Assembly (NCBI RefSeq): GCF_000703165.1
Contig: NZ_JNLQ01000002.1
Coordinates: forward strand, 2,418,001-2,482,000
Reading direction: 5' to 3'
DNA from: Butyrivibrio sp. AE3004
GTDB lineage: Bacteria; Bacillota; Clostridia; Lachnospirales; Lachnospiraceae
DNA length: 64,000 bases
Shown here: piece by piece, positions 17,019 to 26,524 of the stretch
Numbering within the stretch: position 1 is the first letter of the stretch
How the letters are laid out: every line of letters starts with the position of its first letter
The notes under the pieces: model-generated
Database searches by the model: none
The model's input: the letters and a program-made list of their open reading frames with translations, nothing else
What the model was told of the DNA's origin: nothing
Program-made: the position numbers and the translations under genes

Positions 17019-18473
17019 CTATATACTTGCAACCGCATCCATAGGAATGGGGCATACATAGCCTGAAGCGGTTCGCTTGTCAAACTCCTTCTTTGCTTCC
17101 TGTAATATTTCATGATTTTCATAGAGGTCAATTGCGGCCAGGCAGAGCACCTTTCCCGCATGGATAGCCGACTTGTGTCCTATAGATGTCCCAGCTGATG
17201 AAACATTCTGCCAGCTGTGCCCGGGGCATCCGTTCGGCCATGCTGCCACATGTATCTGAGCTGTCGGGCAGTTCCAGCTGACATCTCCCACATCAGTTGA
17301 GGATGGTTCAAACGCATCACCCTCAAAATGGGGAAGAAGAAATCCGTTCATACCGCTCTTTCCTGAACATTTCTCCATGAATTCTGCTCTTAGTTTCTGA
17401 GCATTTTCAGCATAATCCGCATCAAAATCGGAACCGATTCCCGGAGCTTCTCCGAATCCTTCATATGTTTCAGAAAGTCTTTTAGCAAATTCAAGCTCTT
17501 CATCTGTATAAGTGGGAACTCCCAGCTCTTCAAAGTTTTTATACAGAACCTTTTCAAGAGTTCTGTTTGTCACGGTATCCGATAGTCCGTCGACAAATTC
17601 TCTATCAAAAGTTGTCTCAGTCATAAGAGCAGCGCCTTTTGCAATTTTATCCACACGCTTTTGAAGCTCCACCGCCTCTGCCACATGATTTGACCGAACC
17701 ATGTAAAGTACCTGAGCCTTCGGCTGTACAACATTAGGACTGACTCCTCCTGCATCTGTAATTGCGTAATGAACTCTTGCCTTATCGCTCATATGCTCTC
17801 TCAGGAACTGAACTCCGATGTTCATAAGTTCCACACCATCAAGAGCACTTCTTCCTTTGTCCGGAGCACCTGAAGCATGGGATGCTATTCCATGAAAAGT
17901 ATATCTGACCTGTATGCAGGAATTGGAAGAGCCTGTCACAACTTCATTGCAGTCAGCAGGATGCCATGTAAGAGCAGCATCAAGCTTTTGCCACTCTTTG
18001 TCCCTTGCCATAAAAGCTTTGGAAGCACAGCCTTCCTCACCCGGACATCCGTAAAGTATTACGGTTCCCTTATTATCTCCCACCATTTCAAGATATTTCT
18101 TTATACCAATAACAGCTGCAAAAGCACCTGCTCCCAAAAGATTGTGTCCGCAACCATGGCCGCTTCCTCCCTGAATAACAGGCTCCTGTGAAAGACAGCC
18201 CGCCTCCTGGGATAATCCTGACAAAGCATCATATTCGGCAAGAATTCCGACCACGGGCTTACCGCTTCCATAGGATGCAGAAAAAGCTGTGGGAATATTA
18301 CAGATTCCTTTTTCTACGGTAAATCCTTCTTTTTTCAAAACGTCGCAGTACAGTTCACAGGATTTGTATTCCCGAAGTGATAGCTCTGCATATTCCCAGA
18401 TTCTGTCAGCAACATCAGTAATGATTTTTTTATGATAGTCTATTTCTGCTATTGATTTTGATTTGTAATCCAT
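17019..18473 (-). CDS. M20 family amidohydrolase, AbgB-like
   Basis: 484 residues, M20 metallopeptidase fold with two-metal ligands visible as GHGCGHNLLG (about residue 110-119), the catalytic GEEG, an HPADC segment and the later histidine-containing dimer region (SHASGAPDKGR). The best match is the p-aminobenzoyl-glutamate hydrolase subunit B type (AbgB), which releases amino acids from N-acyl or PABA conjugates; related members cleave other N-acyl amides, so the substrate is not certain. AAGGG precedes the ATG at 18473. It sits upstream of an amino-acid ABC transporter on the same strand, but the terminator at 18496 separates them, so linkage is by position only. Confidence 0.85.
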   Translation of the reverse strand: MDYKSKSIAEIDYHKKIITDVADRIWEYAELSLREYKSCELYCDVLKKEGFTVEKGICNIPTAFSASYGSGKPVVGILAEYDALSGLSQEAGCLSQEPVIQGGSGHGCGHNLLGAGAFAAVIGIKKYLEMVGDNKGTVILYGCPGEEGCASKAFMARDKEWQKLDAALTWHPADCNEVVTGSSNSCIQVRYTFHGIASHASGAPDKGRSALDGVELMNIGVQFLREHMSDKARVHYAITDAGGVSPNVVQPKAQVLYMVRSNHVAEAVELQKRVDKIAKGAALMTETTFDREFVDGLSDTVTNRTLEKVLYKNFEELGVPTYTDEELEFAKRLSETYEGFGEAPGIGSDFDADYAENAQKLRAEFMEKCSGKSGMNGFLLPHFEGDAFEPSSTDVGDVSWNCPTAQIHVAAWPNGCPGHSWQNVSSAGTSIGHKSAIHAGKVLCLAAIDLYENHEILQEAKKEFDKRTASGYVCPIPMDAVASI

Positions 18474-18495
18474 GTTTTACCCTTTTTAAATACTA

Positions 18496-18535
18496 AAAAG
18501 CTGACAAATGAATACGAGTCTCATCCGTCAGCTTA
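18496..18535 (-). terminator. Terminator of the amino-acid ABC operon
   Basis: AAGCTGAC/GTCAGCTT stem (18498-18505 and 18527-18534); the minus strand ends in TTTTTAG. Confidence 0.8.
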
Positions 18536-18606
18536 TCCGTTACATTCGGTTTCTATTCTTTAGCTTTGCAAAGAATCTGAAATTTTTTTTATTGCCACAC
18601 TTTATT

Positions 18607-19383
18607 TTACAGTACCTTACTCAAAAATTCCTGAAGTCTTGGATGCTTTGGATGATCGAAAATTTCATCGGGAGTGCCATGCTCCAAAAGCTTTCCGTCA
18701 GCCATGAAAAGGACTCTGTTTCCGACTTCTCTTGCAAAGCCCATCTCATGGGTAACAACGACCATTGTCATTCCGTCCTCAGCAAGCTGTTTCATAACAT
18801 CAAGTACCTCACCGACCATCTCGGGATCCAGCGCTGAAGTGGGCTCATCAAAAAGCATTACCTCAGGTTCCATCATGAGTGCACGAACGATGGCTATACG
18901 CTGCTTCTGTCCGCCTGAAAGCTGAATAGGATATGCATCTGCCCTGTCCTCAAGGCCTACCTTGGCAAGGAGCTCGCGTGCCTTCTTCTTTGCTTCCTCT
19001 TCAGGCACACCCTTTACCTTTACGGGAGCGAGAATCATGTTTTCCATTATTGTCTTATGTGGGAAAAGATTAAAATGCTGGAATACCATTCCCATCTTCT
19101 GTCTGTGAAGATCCATATTAACCTTTACCCATTTGTTGTTTTCATCCTTGTACTTTTTCTTGGTGATATCTACATTATCAAAAATGATCGCTCCGCCTGT
19201 AGGCTCCTCAAGTAGATTAAGTGAACGCAAAAAGGTTGACTTTCCGCTACCTGAAGGTCCGATGACAACCATTACGTCTCCTTTATCAATATCTATTGTC
19301 ACATGATCCAGAGCTTTGATAGCACCGAAATTATAATGTTTTTCCAGGTCGATTACCTGTATCAGTTTATCGCTTGTCGCCAC
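18607..19383 (-). CDS. Polar amino-acid ABC transporter ATPase
   Basis: 258 residues, GlnQ-type. Walker [11 protein letters not shown]-loop [10 protein letters not shown], signature LSGGQKQR, Walker [16 protein letters not shown] and the switch His in VVVTHEMGF are all present. It energises import through the permease at 19367. The GTG at 19383 is preferred because AGGAGG lies 7 nt upstream; the start overlaps the permease end by 17 nt, so the two are translationally coupled. A long insert between the P-loop region and Q-loop ([13 protein letters not shown]) is slightly unusual for GlnQ-type ATPases. The amino acid carried is not known. Confidence 0.93.
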   Translation of the reverse strand: MATSDKLIQVIDLEKHYNFGAIKALDHVTIDIDKGDVMVVIGPSGSGKSTFLRSLNLLEEPTGGAIIFDNVDITKKKYKDENNKWVKVNMDLHRQKMGMVFQHFNLFPHKTIMENMILAPVKVKGVPEEEAKKKARELLAKVGLEDRADAYPIQLSGGQKQRIAIVRALMMEPEVMLFDEPTSALDPEMVGEVLDVMKQLAEDGMTMVVVTHEMGFAREVGNRVLFMADGKLLEHGTPDEIFDHPKHPRLQEFLSKVL

Positions 19384-20155
19384 GGCTCATCCTCCTCTCA
19401 AAATATGCAATCACTTTACTTGTAGGGAAGCACAGGCAGAAATAAATTGCCGTTGCAACTAAAAGTGGTTCAATAATAATAAATGTAGCTCCGCGTACCG
19501 CATTAACCGCAGACATAATATCCTGCACACCGATTGTGTAGGTGATAGCCGACTCCTTGATAATAACTACAAACTCGTTGGCAATCGCAGGCAGTATGTT
19601 CTTTATCGCCTGTGGAAGAATAATATACTTCATGTTCTGTAACTGGCTCATTCCAAGTGACCTTGCCGCCTCTGTCTGTCCTCCGTCAATTGACTGAATC
19701 CCCGAACGCATGATCTCACACAAATATGCTCCGGAGTTCATTCCAAGTGCAACAACACCGGGGAAAAAGCGCTCGAATTTGATAAATCCCATAAAGGTAA
19801 AATTGGGCAGTTCTATAAGCGCACCGAAAACTCCGTAATAAATGATCGCAACCTGAACAATAACCGGCGTTGATCTCAAAATCTCTACATAAGCAGTTGC
19901 AAGAAAACTAAGCGGATTAAATTTTCCTATAGCAACGCCGATTCCTCTCTCTCTCTGATGTCCTTCTTTATCCATTCCCAGAAATGCAAGAGGATAAAAT
20001 CTTGACATTCTCATGCTTGAAAGAATCAGTGCCAATACAAATCCAATGGCAACAGTAAAAAGAGAAAGCATGATGGTTACTAGTATGCCCTGCCAGAAAA
20101 GGCTGGCATACGGCGCTATTTTTGAGAAGTTCTCAATTTGTACAAAACTGTCCAT
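19367..20155 (-). CDS. Polar amino-acid ABC transporter permease
   Basis: 262 residues with about five membrane segments. The permease signature [22 protein letters not shown], where the ATPase docks, lies near residues 182-203. It belongs to the HisM/GlnP class. The single permease gene implies a homodimer. AAGGAAATATT precedes the ATG. It lies between the binding protein gene (20293) and the ATPase gene in one operon; a 28-nt hairpin in the 137-nt gap to the binding protein gene probably lowers expression relative to it. There is a longer loop after the first segment (residues 55-80, [10 protein letters not shown]). Confidence 0.92.
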   Translation of the reverse strand: MDSFVQIENFSKIAPYASLFWQGILVTIMLSLFTVAIGFVLALILSSMRMSRFYPLAFLGMDKEGHQRERGIGVAIGKFNPLSFLATAYVEILRSTPVIVQVAIIYYGVFGALIELPNFTFMGFIKFERFFPGVVALGMNSGAYLCEIMRSGIQSIDGGQTEAARSLGMSQLQNMKYIILPQAIKNILPAIANEFVVIIKESAITYTIGVQDIMSAVNAVRGATFIIIEPLLVATAIYFCLCFPTSKVIAYFERRMSRGDKR

Positions 20156-20222
20156 AATATTTCCTTATCTCCATTTTATTGGTAACTTTTTTACATTATA
20201 ACATGAATAAGCGAAAAATTGA

Positions 20223-20250
20223 GACTCGGAAACAGTTCCATTCCCGAGTC
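20223..20250 (-). terminator. Attenuating hairpin between binding protein and permease genes
   Basis: GACTCGG pairs with CCGAGTC over a 14-nt loop; TTTTT follows 5 nt later on the minus strand. This arrangement commonly keeps binding-protein expression above that of the permease. Confidence 0.55.
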
Positions 20251-20292
20251 CCAAAAGAATTTGCATTCTATGAAATGTTTTCCCTTTGCAGA

Positions 20293-21252
20293 TTACTGCT
20301 GATCAAGAAGTCCCTCGATAATCTCTCCGCTTGCCTGCTCATTTGCGGTAGCAACAAACTCATCCATTTTTCCTTCTGAAATTGCCTTAGCGATAGCTTC
20401 GTTAACGCCTGCTTTAAGCGCATCGTTACCCTTGCATACACCGATTGCGGAACCTTCAGCTCCATCATAAGGAACATCAAGTACAACACAGAGCTCAGGA
20501 TAATTCTTTGCATAGCTCTCAGCAACAGCTGTCTCGATATATGCACCATCAAGCTTTCCTGCAAGAAGCTCAGCAATGATATCTGTAACCTTTGTGAGCT
20601 GGATCAGCTCTGCATCAGGGCTGTTTGTCTGTGCAAGGTCAACCTGGATTGAACCTGTCTGAGCACCAACCTCTATATCTGAGTTGTTGGTATCTTCAAG
20701 ACTTGTGAACTTATCCTTGTTAGCCTGTGTGCAAACAAACGACTGTCCGCCTTCATAGTAGATATCTGAAAAGTCCATAATTGATTCACGCTTCGGATCG
20801 GGTGAAAGACCTGCTACACCAAGATCTACTGCCTTGGTCTGAAGTTCCATAAGAACGCCGTCAAAGTCAACAGGTACTACCTCAAGCTCAAGTCCAAGAT
20901 AATCAGCTACATACTGAGCAAGCGCGATGTCAAAACCTGCAAGCTTAGGTGTGCCAGACTCATCAACAGCATAAAACTCATAAGGTGCAAAATCAGGTGA
21001 AGTAGCTACTGTAAGCTTACCGGGAGTTACTGTTGTGATCTCGGAAGCAGCCTCTGTTGCCTCTGCGTTCTCCTCTGTCGCTTCAGCTTCTGTACTGTCA
21101 GCCTCTGTTGCCTCTGCGCTGTCTGCAGTCTCTTCTGTAGCAGTACTCTCTGCCTCTGTTGCAGCTCCTGTATTATCAGAAGTATTACCGCAAGCTGTCA
21201 TTCCCACCACCATAACACCTGCCATCATAGCAGCAATAATTTTCTTCTTCAT
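20293..21252 (-). CDS. Amino-acid ABC transporter substrate-binding lipoprotein
   Basis: 319 residues. Signal and lipobox (GMTACG near 20-25) give a lipoprotein anchored outside the membrane. An acidic low-complexity linker of Thr/Glu/Ala (about 28-72) joins it to the type II binding fold (about 78-319). Family marks include PDFAPYEF, GFDIALAQYV and GSIQVDLA. It delivers polar amino acids to the permease downstream. GAGGAGG lies upstream of the start. It is the first gene of the transporter operon, with its own promoter at 21323 overlapping a palindrome. The Ala/Glu/Thr run has little other conservation. Confidence 0.92.
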   Translation of the reverse strand: MKKKIIAAMMAGVMVVGMTACGNTSDNTGAATEAESTATEETADSAEATEADSTEAEATEENAEATEAASEITTVTPGKLTVATSPDFAPYEFYAVDESGTPKLAGFDIALAQYVADYLGLELEVVPVDFDGVLMELQTKAVDLGVAGLSPDPKRESIMDFSDIYYEGGQSFVCTQANKDKFTSLEDTNNSDIEVGAQTGSIQVDLAQTNSPDAELIQLTKVTDIIAELLAGKLDGAYIETAVAESYAKNYPELCVVLDVPYDGAEGSAIGVCKGNDALKAGVNEAIAKAISEGKMDEFVATANEQASGEIIEGLLDQQ

Positions 21253-21460
21253 AATATCTATTCCTCCTCTTCATTATGCACAACTGAATGCATATTTATT
21301 CATTTCTCGTGTTGTTTTATACATAATAATACAGTTGATGTATTTTATCAACCCCTTAAATTAAAAAACATCAAAAAAATTTCAATTACATAAAGTCCGC
21401 TCCCCTTATCCATTAAACAGATAGCCATGAACATTCTTCTATAAAAGTAAAAAAAGGCAT
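21253..21460. other. Intergenic region before the binding protein gene
   Basis: Apart from the promoter and palindrome described above I see no gene, no riboswitch pattern and no other hairpin in this 200-base stretch. Confidence 0.5.
21323..21351 (-). promoter_or_regulatory. Promoter of the amino-acid ABC operon with palindrome
   Basis: TTGATA (21346-21351) and TATTAT (21323-21328) lie 17 nt apart on the minus strand. The inverted repeat GTTGAT/ATCAAC (around 21334-21352) overlaps the -35 side and could be an operator. Confidence 0.55.
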
Positions 21461-21488
21461 GAAAAAAGCGCCTGCATAACAAGCGCTT
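21461..21488 (-). terminator. Terminator of the two-component regulator
   Basis: AAGCGC (21466-21471) pairs with GCGCTT (21483-21488); the minus strand continues with TTTTTT. Confidence 0.65.
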
Positions 21489-21655
21489 CTCTCATCCTTA
21501 ATTATTATAGAGGGAACTATATAATAGAGGAAATCATTTGGGACTTTATTGTCTCATATTTAGTGTCACAAAAGTGTCACAGCCACCAAATACAGTATTC
21601 ATGAACGTCTTCCGTCTTTTACTTAAACGTTATCGACATTTTATCGTCTAATAAT

Positions 21656-22468
21656 TTACCAAATATCATCCGAAAGCTGAACCAGTTTTCCAAGTGTGGG
21701 TTCTGCCCAGCTATATTGATTCATATATTCACCCACAAATCCCGTCTCAGCCTTTTTTCCATCCAGGAAATCGAAATAATCACAGTCAAAGAAAGCCTTG
21801 TTTATAGCGGCCTCTCCCCTTCTCCTGATTAGTGCTTCAGAGCAGTTATGCTCAGCAAATATCCTTGTCATATCGGCAAAAAGATTTCTCATATAAGATC
21901 TGTGGCTTCCGGCATCATCCTCGTCCTGCCAGATTTTTTCCATAATCTGGTTAAAGGTACGCATAGCCCCGTTAGCATCTATCAGAACCGCAAGGAGTTC
22001 TCTGGTCTTACTGTAAACAAAATCAAGCGGAACCCCGTCAGGAGTAAATACTTCAAATTCTCCGAAGGTGTGAACCTTAAGCTTATTTGTATGTTGTTCA
22101 GCATCCTCTTCAACAGGGAACCTCAGATGTTCAAGCTCTGCCTTAACCTTAGCTGCAGTAACAGGCTTCATAATGTATCCACTTGCATAAATTGCAAAAG
22201 CTTCCTGCATATAATCGGAATAGCCGGTCACAAATATAATATTTATTTTGGGATTTTTCTCCTGAAGCTGTTTCGCAACATCTATCCCGTTATCTGTTCT
22301 CATTTCAACATCAAGAAAAGCCACCTGAGGTTTTATATCCTCAGCCTTCTCAATGGCCTTTTTCCCACTGGTAAACCCCTCAACCGTTGCATCCGGCTCC
22401 GTCTTCTTTATGGCATTTATGCAGCCTTCAAGCGCCAGATCTTCATCATCAACAGCAATAATCCTCAT
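21656..22468 (-). CDS. Response regulator, REC with BTAD-like wHTH output
   Basis: 270 residues. Receiver domain (about 1-125) with the acidic pocket DDED near the start, phospho-acceptor Asp in FLDVEM, Thr in FVTGYS and Lys in IMKPVT. The C-terminal half (about 140-270) has a winged-helix region of the SARP/OmpR type (KTRELLAVLIDANGAMRT). Such proteins activate target genes when phosphorylated. The ATG at 22468 is taken because GAGG lies 7 nt before it; a GTG two codons upstream is the alternative. It is encoded just after the histidine kinase gene (22576) on the same strand, so they form a two-component pair. Targets are unknown. Confidence 0.88.
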   Translation of the reverse strand: MRIIAVDDEDLALEGCINAIKKTEPDATVEGFTSGKKAIEKAEDIKPQVAFLDVEMRTDNGIDVAKQLQEKNPKINIIFVTGYSDYMQEAFAIYASGYIMKPVTAAKVKAELEHLRFPVEEDAEQHTNKLKVHTFGEFEVFTPDGVPLDFVYSKTRELLAVLIDANGAMRTFNQIMEKIWQDEDDAGSHRSYMRNLFADMTRIFAEHNCSEALIRRRGEAAINKAFFDCDYFDFLDGKKAETGFVGEYMNQYSWAEPTLGKLVQLSDDIW

Positions 22469-22575
22469 TTTCACACCTCATAAAAAAAATTTTACACCTC
22501 CGCAAAAACTTCTAAAAGGAAGAATATATGCATAAATATTTAAAAATAATGCATTTTATTCATGTAATATTCATT

Positions 22576-23865
22576 TTAAACATTTTTCGGAATTTTGATC
22601 GTCGCTTTCGTTCCGACATTCTTGGTACTTTCGATCAGAAGAAATCCCTTACACATTGTCAGAAGCCGCTCCTGAAGATTATCGATTCCTATATGAAGCC
22701 CGTCACCCTTTTTCATCTCATCAGAATCAAAGCCGACTCCATTATCCTCGACAACTATATAATAGTAATCTTCATCTGAAAAACTTGCAATATGAACATA
22801 GCCGCCTTCCTCTTTTTTATGTATTCCGTGTTTTACAGCATTTTCGACCAGAAGCTGTACGGAAAGAGCAGGCAGGAGAAACCGTTCGTCCTTTATATCA
22901 TATTTGATGTTAAGCTTTTCCCTGAATCTCATTTTTTCAAGGCCAAGATAGTTTGTAACATGCTCCATTTCTTTTTGGAGTGTTATGCATTCCGCCTTCT
23001 GAAGACTGTCCAGATTTCCTCTCAGGTAGTCAGAAAAGCGGCCAATGGCTTCCTGTGCCTCTTCCGGATTTTTTTCACAAAGCACATATATGGAATTTAG
23101 CACATTATATAAAAAATGCGGTCTGATCTGACTCAGAAGGATTTTTATCCTATCCCTGGATATTTTGTCTTCCTGTTCAAGAATGAGTCTCTCCTGTTCA
23201 TATTGAAAGGTATTATCCATAAAAATAAGCGATAAGCAAAAGCAATACGGAAGCACTTCCAGATCAGGCACAAAAGATCTTATGAAAACTCCGATCAACG
23301 GAAAAAAAACTATCGAAAGAAGCCTTAGAATATTGTTCAGCTTCAGGTACTGCCTGTACACAATCATGTACACAAAGGTCAAAAGTACAAGCGAGTAACC
23401 ACCGACCTGCCCTATAAAGTACAATGGTCCTTTCTCAAAATTCGTGCCATCAAAGGCTACAACCCCTCCCCTGAAGATATAAAAAATAAGAGTAATGCAA
23501 TAAATTCCAATAAGTGGAATTACAAAAACCCTGATTTTGAGATTTTTACCGCTCATTCTTGAAATATAGTAAGTTGTATAAAGCGAATAAAAGCCAAGTA
23601 GCATGTAAAATCCCACAAAATATATTGCATAAGCCATTGTCGAATGAAAAACACGTATTTTTTCATTGGTGATTGCAATTGCAAAGCTTTTTCCCATAAG
23701 GACAGCCACAAGCATGATGGCATCTGCTATAAGCATCTTGGTAAACTGCATACGCTCCTTATTGGAAACCTTCCTCAATCTGATATCTCCAAACAGCTTT
23801 ATAAACATAATTGCCAAAAGAAATGAAGCAATTCCTAAATTTACATAATCCATAGTATGATCCAT
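22576..23865 (-). CDS. Histidine kinase of the LytS/PF06580 type
   Basis: 429 residues with about six membrane segments in the first 210. The signature QIRPHFLYN, with the His near residue 245, and the ATP-binding N-box ENAVKHG and G-box DNGVGFD belong to the His_kinase/HATPase family (LytS/AgrC-like). It would sense an external signal and phosphorylate the paired regulator downstream. GAGGGAAGGTGG lies before the ATG at 23865; the TTG at 23886 has no site. The pair resembles regulators of cell-wall or amino-acid stress, but no neighbour proves it. Confidence 0.9.
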   Translation of the reverse strand: MDHTMDYVNLGIASFLLAIMFIKLFGDIRLRKVSNKERMQFTKMLIADAIMLVAVLMGKSFAIAITNEKIRVFHSTMAYAIYFVGFYMLLGFYSLYTTYYISRMSGKNLKIRVFVIPLIGIYCITLIFYIFRGGVVAFDGTNFEKGPLYFIGQVGGYSLVLLTFVYMIVYRQYLKLNNILRLLSIVFFPLIGVFIRSFVPDLEVLPYCFCLSLIFMDNTFQYEQERLILEQEDKISRDRIKILLSQIRPHFLYNVLNSIYVLCEKNPEEAQEAIGRFSDYLRGNLDSLQKAECITLQKEMEHVTNYLGLEKMRFREKLNIKYDIKDERFLLPALSVQLLVENAVKHGIHKKEEGGYVHIASFSDEDYYYIVVEDNGVGFDSDEMKKGDGLHIGIDNLQERLLTMCKGFLLIESTKNVGTKATIKIPKNV

Positions 23866-23972
23866 AAATAATCCACCTTCCCTCAAATGCAGATATTTCC
23901 TGCATTTGCCAAACTTTCTTACTTAATATATCAACTTTTTTAAAAAAATTCAAAATTTTTTTCAAAAAAGTG

Positions 23973-24001
23973 TTGACATACTAAGTATTAGAATATATAC
24001 T
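23973..24001 (+). promoter_or_regulatory. Promoter of tRNA-Pro/tRNA-Gly
   Basis: TTGACA (23973-23978) and TATACT (23996-24001) with 17 nt spacing. Confidence 0.85.
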
Positions 24002-24046
24002 TGTACTTGCGTTGCGGGTCAGGTAAATGAACAGAACGCTTCCAAA

Positions 24047-24120
24047 CGGGGTGTGGCTTAGCTTGGTAGAGCGCCTGGTTTGGGACCAGGAGGTCGCAGG
24101 TTCGAATCCTGTCACCCCGA
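24047..24120 (+). tRNA. tRNA-Pro (UGG)
   Basis: Acceptor CGGGGTG/CACCCCG with discriminator A; anticodon arm CCTGG-TTTGGGA-CCAGG reads UGG. CCA is not encoded. Confidence 0.96.
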
Positions 24121-24142
24121 TTGAAAATTCAATATTATACAT

Positions 24143-24213
24143 GCGGGTGTAGTTCAATGGTAGAACACCAGCCTTCCAAGCTGGATACGTGGGTTCGATT
24201 CCCATCACCCGCT
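24143..24213 (+). tRNA. tRNA-Gly (UCC)
   Basis: Acceptor GCGGGTG/CACCCGC with discriminator T; anticodon arm CCAGC-CTTCCAA-GCTGG reads UCC. It is 22 nt after tRNA-Pro and shares its promoter. Confidence 0.95.
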
Positions 24214-24219
24214 TTTAGA

Positions 24220-24256
24220 AATAAGACTTAGGTTTAACCTAGGTCTTATTTTTTTA
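24220..24256 (+). terminator. Terminator after tRNA-Gly
   Basis: AATAAGACTTAGGTT pairs with AACCTAGGTCTTATT, with one mismatch, followed by TTTTTT. Confidence 0.85.
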
Positions 24257-24291
24257 AGTAGGCGAGTTCACGCCCCCATGGTTCGGTCTCC

Positions 24292-24325
24292 GCTCCCGGC
24301 ATACAAATGTATGTCGGGAGTTTTT
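24292..24325 (+). terminator. Second terminator-like hairpin
   Basis: CTCCCGGCATACA pairs with TGTATGTCGGGAG (one G-T), followed by TTTTTG. Preceding bases GGTTCGGTCTCCGCTC resemble the repeat after tRNA-Arg (40681). Confidence 0.7.
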
Positions 24326-24544
24326 GTATATGGTTCAAAAGCTATAGCAGGATTCCCTAATGCATTTTCATTTTTATACTCAAGAAGTCATATTTATGCT
24401 TATTTAATATTTATGTGCGATAAAACATAGTAGAATTAATGAGTAATCACATATATCGGACAGAATAATTAAAACGCCTCAAAAAATCTACTTTACAGGG
24501 CAATATTTTTTCTCAGAAAAAACGGACTATATGAGGAACATAAT
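24326..24544. other. Intergenic region before oppD
   Basis: AT-rich, no gene and no hairpin seen. A promoter for the opp operon must lie here, but no site fits the usual consensus well. Confidence 0.4.
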
Positions 24545-25621
24545 ATGATTGACAGAGCTCAGGAAGTTTTAAAGATAAGTAATCTTGACATAAGCATATC
24601 CATGGGAAAAGAAAAGATACATGCCATAAGAGGCCTGGACCTCGTCCTGCGAAAAGGAGAAACTGTTGCACTTGTGGGAGAATCAGGTTCCGGCAAATCG
24701 ATTACCATGAAAGCAGTTATGGGAATATTACCGGCCGGTTCGATCATCAATAAAGGAAGCATTCTTCTTAAGGAAGGTGAGAATGACATAGATCTTCTAA
24801 AACAGTCCCCGGCATATCTAAGGAAAAATATAGTCGGAAAAAGGATTGCTATGATATTCCAGGATCCGATGACCTCCCTTAATCCCACAATGACAATCGG
24901 AGGACAGCTTAAAGCTGCTATCCTGGCCCACGCAAAACTGTCAAAGGATGCAGTTTTTGACAAATCAGTCACTCTTCTAAGGGAGGTTGGCATAACAGAG
25001 CCCGAAAGAAGACTTAAGCAATATCCGCATGAGTTTTCAGGTGGCATGCGACAAAGAATAGTCATTGCAATGGCATTGTCGTCCGATCCCGAAATACTCA
25101 TTTGCGATGAACCCACCACAGCACTGGATGTAACAATACAGGATAAAATACTCGACCTGATAATAAGTCTTCAGCAGAAAAGAGAACTGTCAGTTATATA
25201 TATAACCCATGACCTTGGAGTTGTAGCAAAGACATCTGATTATGTGAATGTCATGTATGCCGGAAGGATTATAGAATGCGGAACCATAGTTGATATCTTC
25301 TACGATCCGAGGCATCCATATACCTGGGGATTACTCTCAGCAATACCTGATACCAGCGAGAGCCACTCTGAATTATATTCAATTCCCGGAACTCCACCGG
25401 TACTCACAAAGGATCCTGATGGTGATGCCTTTGCTCCCAGAAATCCCTATGCGCTTAATATCGATTTCAAAAAGGAAGCTCCCCTATTTAAGATTTCAGA
25501 TAGTCATTATGCAGCGACGTGGCTTCTTGATGAAAGAGCAAAGCCTGTAAGTCGTCCGAAGGAACTTGAGGAGAGAATTCTTAGAATGAAGATGGAGGCA
25601 GCTGCTTATGTCAACGAGTGA
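24545..25621 (+). CDS. oppD: Oligopeptide ABC transporter ATPase OppD-like
   Basis: 358 residues. ATP-binding cassette with Walker A GESGSGKS, Q-loop FQDPMTSLNP, signature FSGGMRQR, Walker B ILICDEPTTALD and switch His in YITHDLG. The C-terminal region has the RHPYTWGLL motif typical of OppD/DppD, usually with an Fe-S cluster or Cys motif in DppD; here the equivalent cysteines are not obvious, so OppD is the better fit. It pairs with OppF to drive peptide import. GAGGA lies before the ATG. It is first in the operon oppDFABC; the 14-nt overlap with oppF suggests coupled translation. Confidence 0.93.
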   Translation: MIDRAQEVLKISNLDISISMGKEKIHAIRGLDLVLRKGETVALVGESGSGKSITMKAVMGILPAGSIINKGSILLKEGENDIDLLKQSPAYLRKNIVGKRIAMIFQDPMTSLNPTMTIGGQLKAAILAHAKLSKDAVFDKSVTLLREVGITEPERRLKQYPHEFSGGMRQRIVIAMALSSDPEILICDEPTTALDVTIQDKILDLIISLQQKRELSVIYITHDLGVVAKTSDYVNVMYAGRIIECGTIVDIFYDPRHPYTWGLLSAIPDTSESHSELYSIPGTPPVLTKDPDGDAFAPRNPYALNIDFKKEAPLFKISDSHYAATWLLDERAKPVSRPKELEERILRMKMEAAAYVNE

Positions 25622-26522
25622 AACAAGGACAAGTGAGCCACTTCTTAACGTTGAAAATCTGATAATGAAGTTTGGAAAAGGCAGAAATTCCTTTACAGCT
25701 GTAAACAAAGTGAGTTTTACAATAAACAAAGGCGAAATATATGGACTTGTCGGCGAATCAGGTTCCGGAAAATCCACGATCGGCAAGTGCGTAATAGGAC
25801 TTAATAAGTCATCTTCCGGGAAAATTATTTTTGAAGGCAAAGAACTAAAATCAATATGCCCCGACATACAGATGATATTTCAGGATCCCATGTCTTCCCT
25901 TAATCCCAAGAAAAAAATCAAGGATATTGTTGGTGCAGGACCGGATATTCACAAAATGTTTTCCTCCAAAGAAGAACGCGATGCCCGCATAATGAAAGTT
26001 CTCGAAACAGTAGGTCTGTCAAGGGAACAGGCAGAGCGATATCCGGGCCAGTTTTCCGGTGGGCAAAGGCAGAGAGTCGGAATAGCAAGAGCCCTCATCA
26101 TGAACCCGAAGCTTATTGTGGCAGATGAATGTATAGCAGCTTTGGATGCGTCTGTTCAGGCTCAGATTGTAAATATGATATCACGGATATGCAGAGAAAC
26201 AGGTACTGCATTTCTTTTCATTTCACACGACCTGTCGATGGTAAGGTATTTGTGCCAAAGGATAGGTGTGCTTCATCGCGGCTATCTCCTTGAAACCGGA
26301 GATGTGGACGATATTTTCAAGAGTCCGGCCCATCCTTATACGAGAAATCTCCTGGCCGCCAATCCGATACCAAATCCCATTGTACAGTTCAAAAAGGATG
26401 AGCATTACGACTATGAGACCTCCGGCATCCTGTATGAAAACGGTTCCTGGCATGATGTAAAGAGCAATGAAAAACATAAGGTATGGTGCACAGATAGCGA
26501 ATTTGAGAAATGGGGGCTATAG
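25608..26522 (+). CDS. oppF: Oligopeptide ABC transporter ATPase OppF-like
   Basis: 304 residues with the same ATPase motifs: Walker A GESGSGKS, Q-loop FQDPMSSLNP, signature FSGGQRQR, Walker B LIVADECIAALD, and the switch His in FISHDLSM. OppF partners OppD as the second ATPase. Note ADECIAALD in place of the usual ADEPTSALD: the Pro-Thr of the D-loop region is replaced by Cys-Ile, which may alter kinetics but keeps the catalytic Glu. GGAGG lies 9 nt before the ATG. The gene overlaps oppD by 14 nt and ends 2 nt before oppA. Confidence 0.93.
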   Translation: MSTSETRTSEPLLNVENLIMKFGKGRNSFTAVNKVSFTINKGEIYGLVGESGSGKSTIGKCVIGLNKSSSGKIIFEGKELKSICPDIQMIFQDPMSSLNPKKKIKDIVGAGPDIHKMFSSKEERDARIMKVLETVGLSREQAERYPGQFSGGQRQRVGIARALIMNPKLIVADECIAALDASVQAQIVNMISRICRETGTAFLFISHDLSMVRYLCQRIGVLHRGYLLETGDVDDIFKSPAHPYTRNLLAANPIPNPIVQFKKDEHYDYETSGILYENGSWHDVKSNEKHKVWCTDSEFEKWGL

Positions 26523-26524
26523 AT

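Noticed and set aside
24214..24544. T-box leader before the opp operon
   Set aside because: Hairpins here are terminators of the tRNA genes; no T-box core sequence is seen.
24559..25119. 186-codon frame antisense to oppD
   Set aside because: oppD motifs on the other strand are complete.
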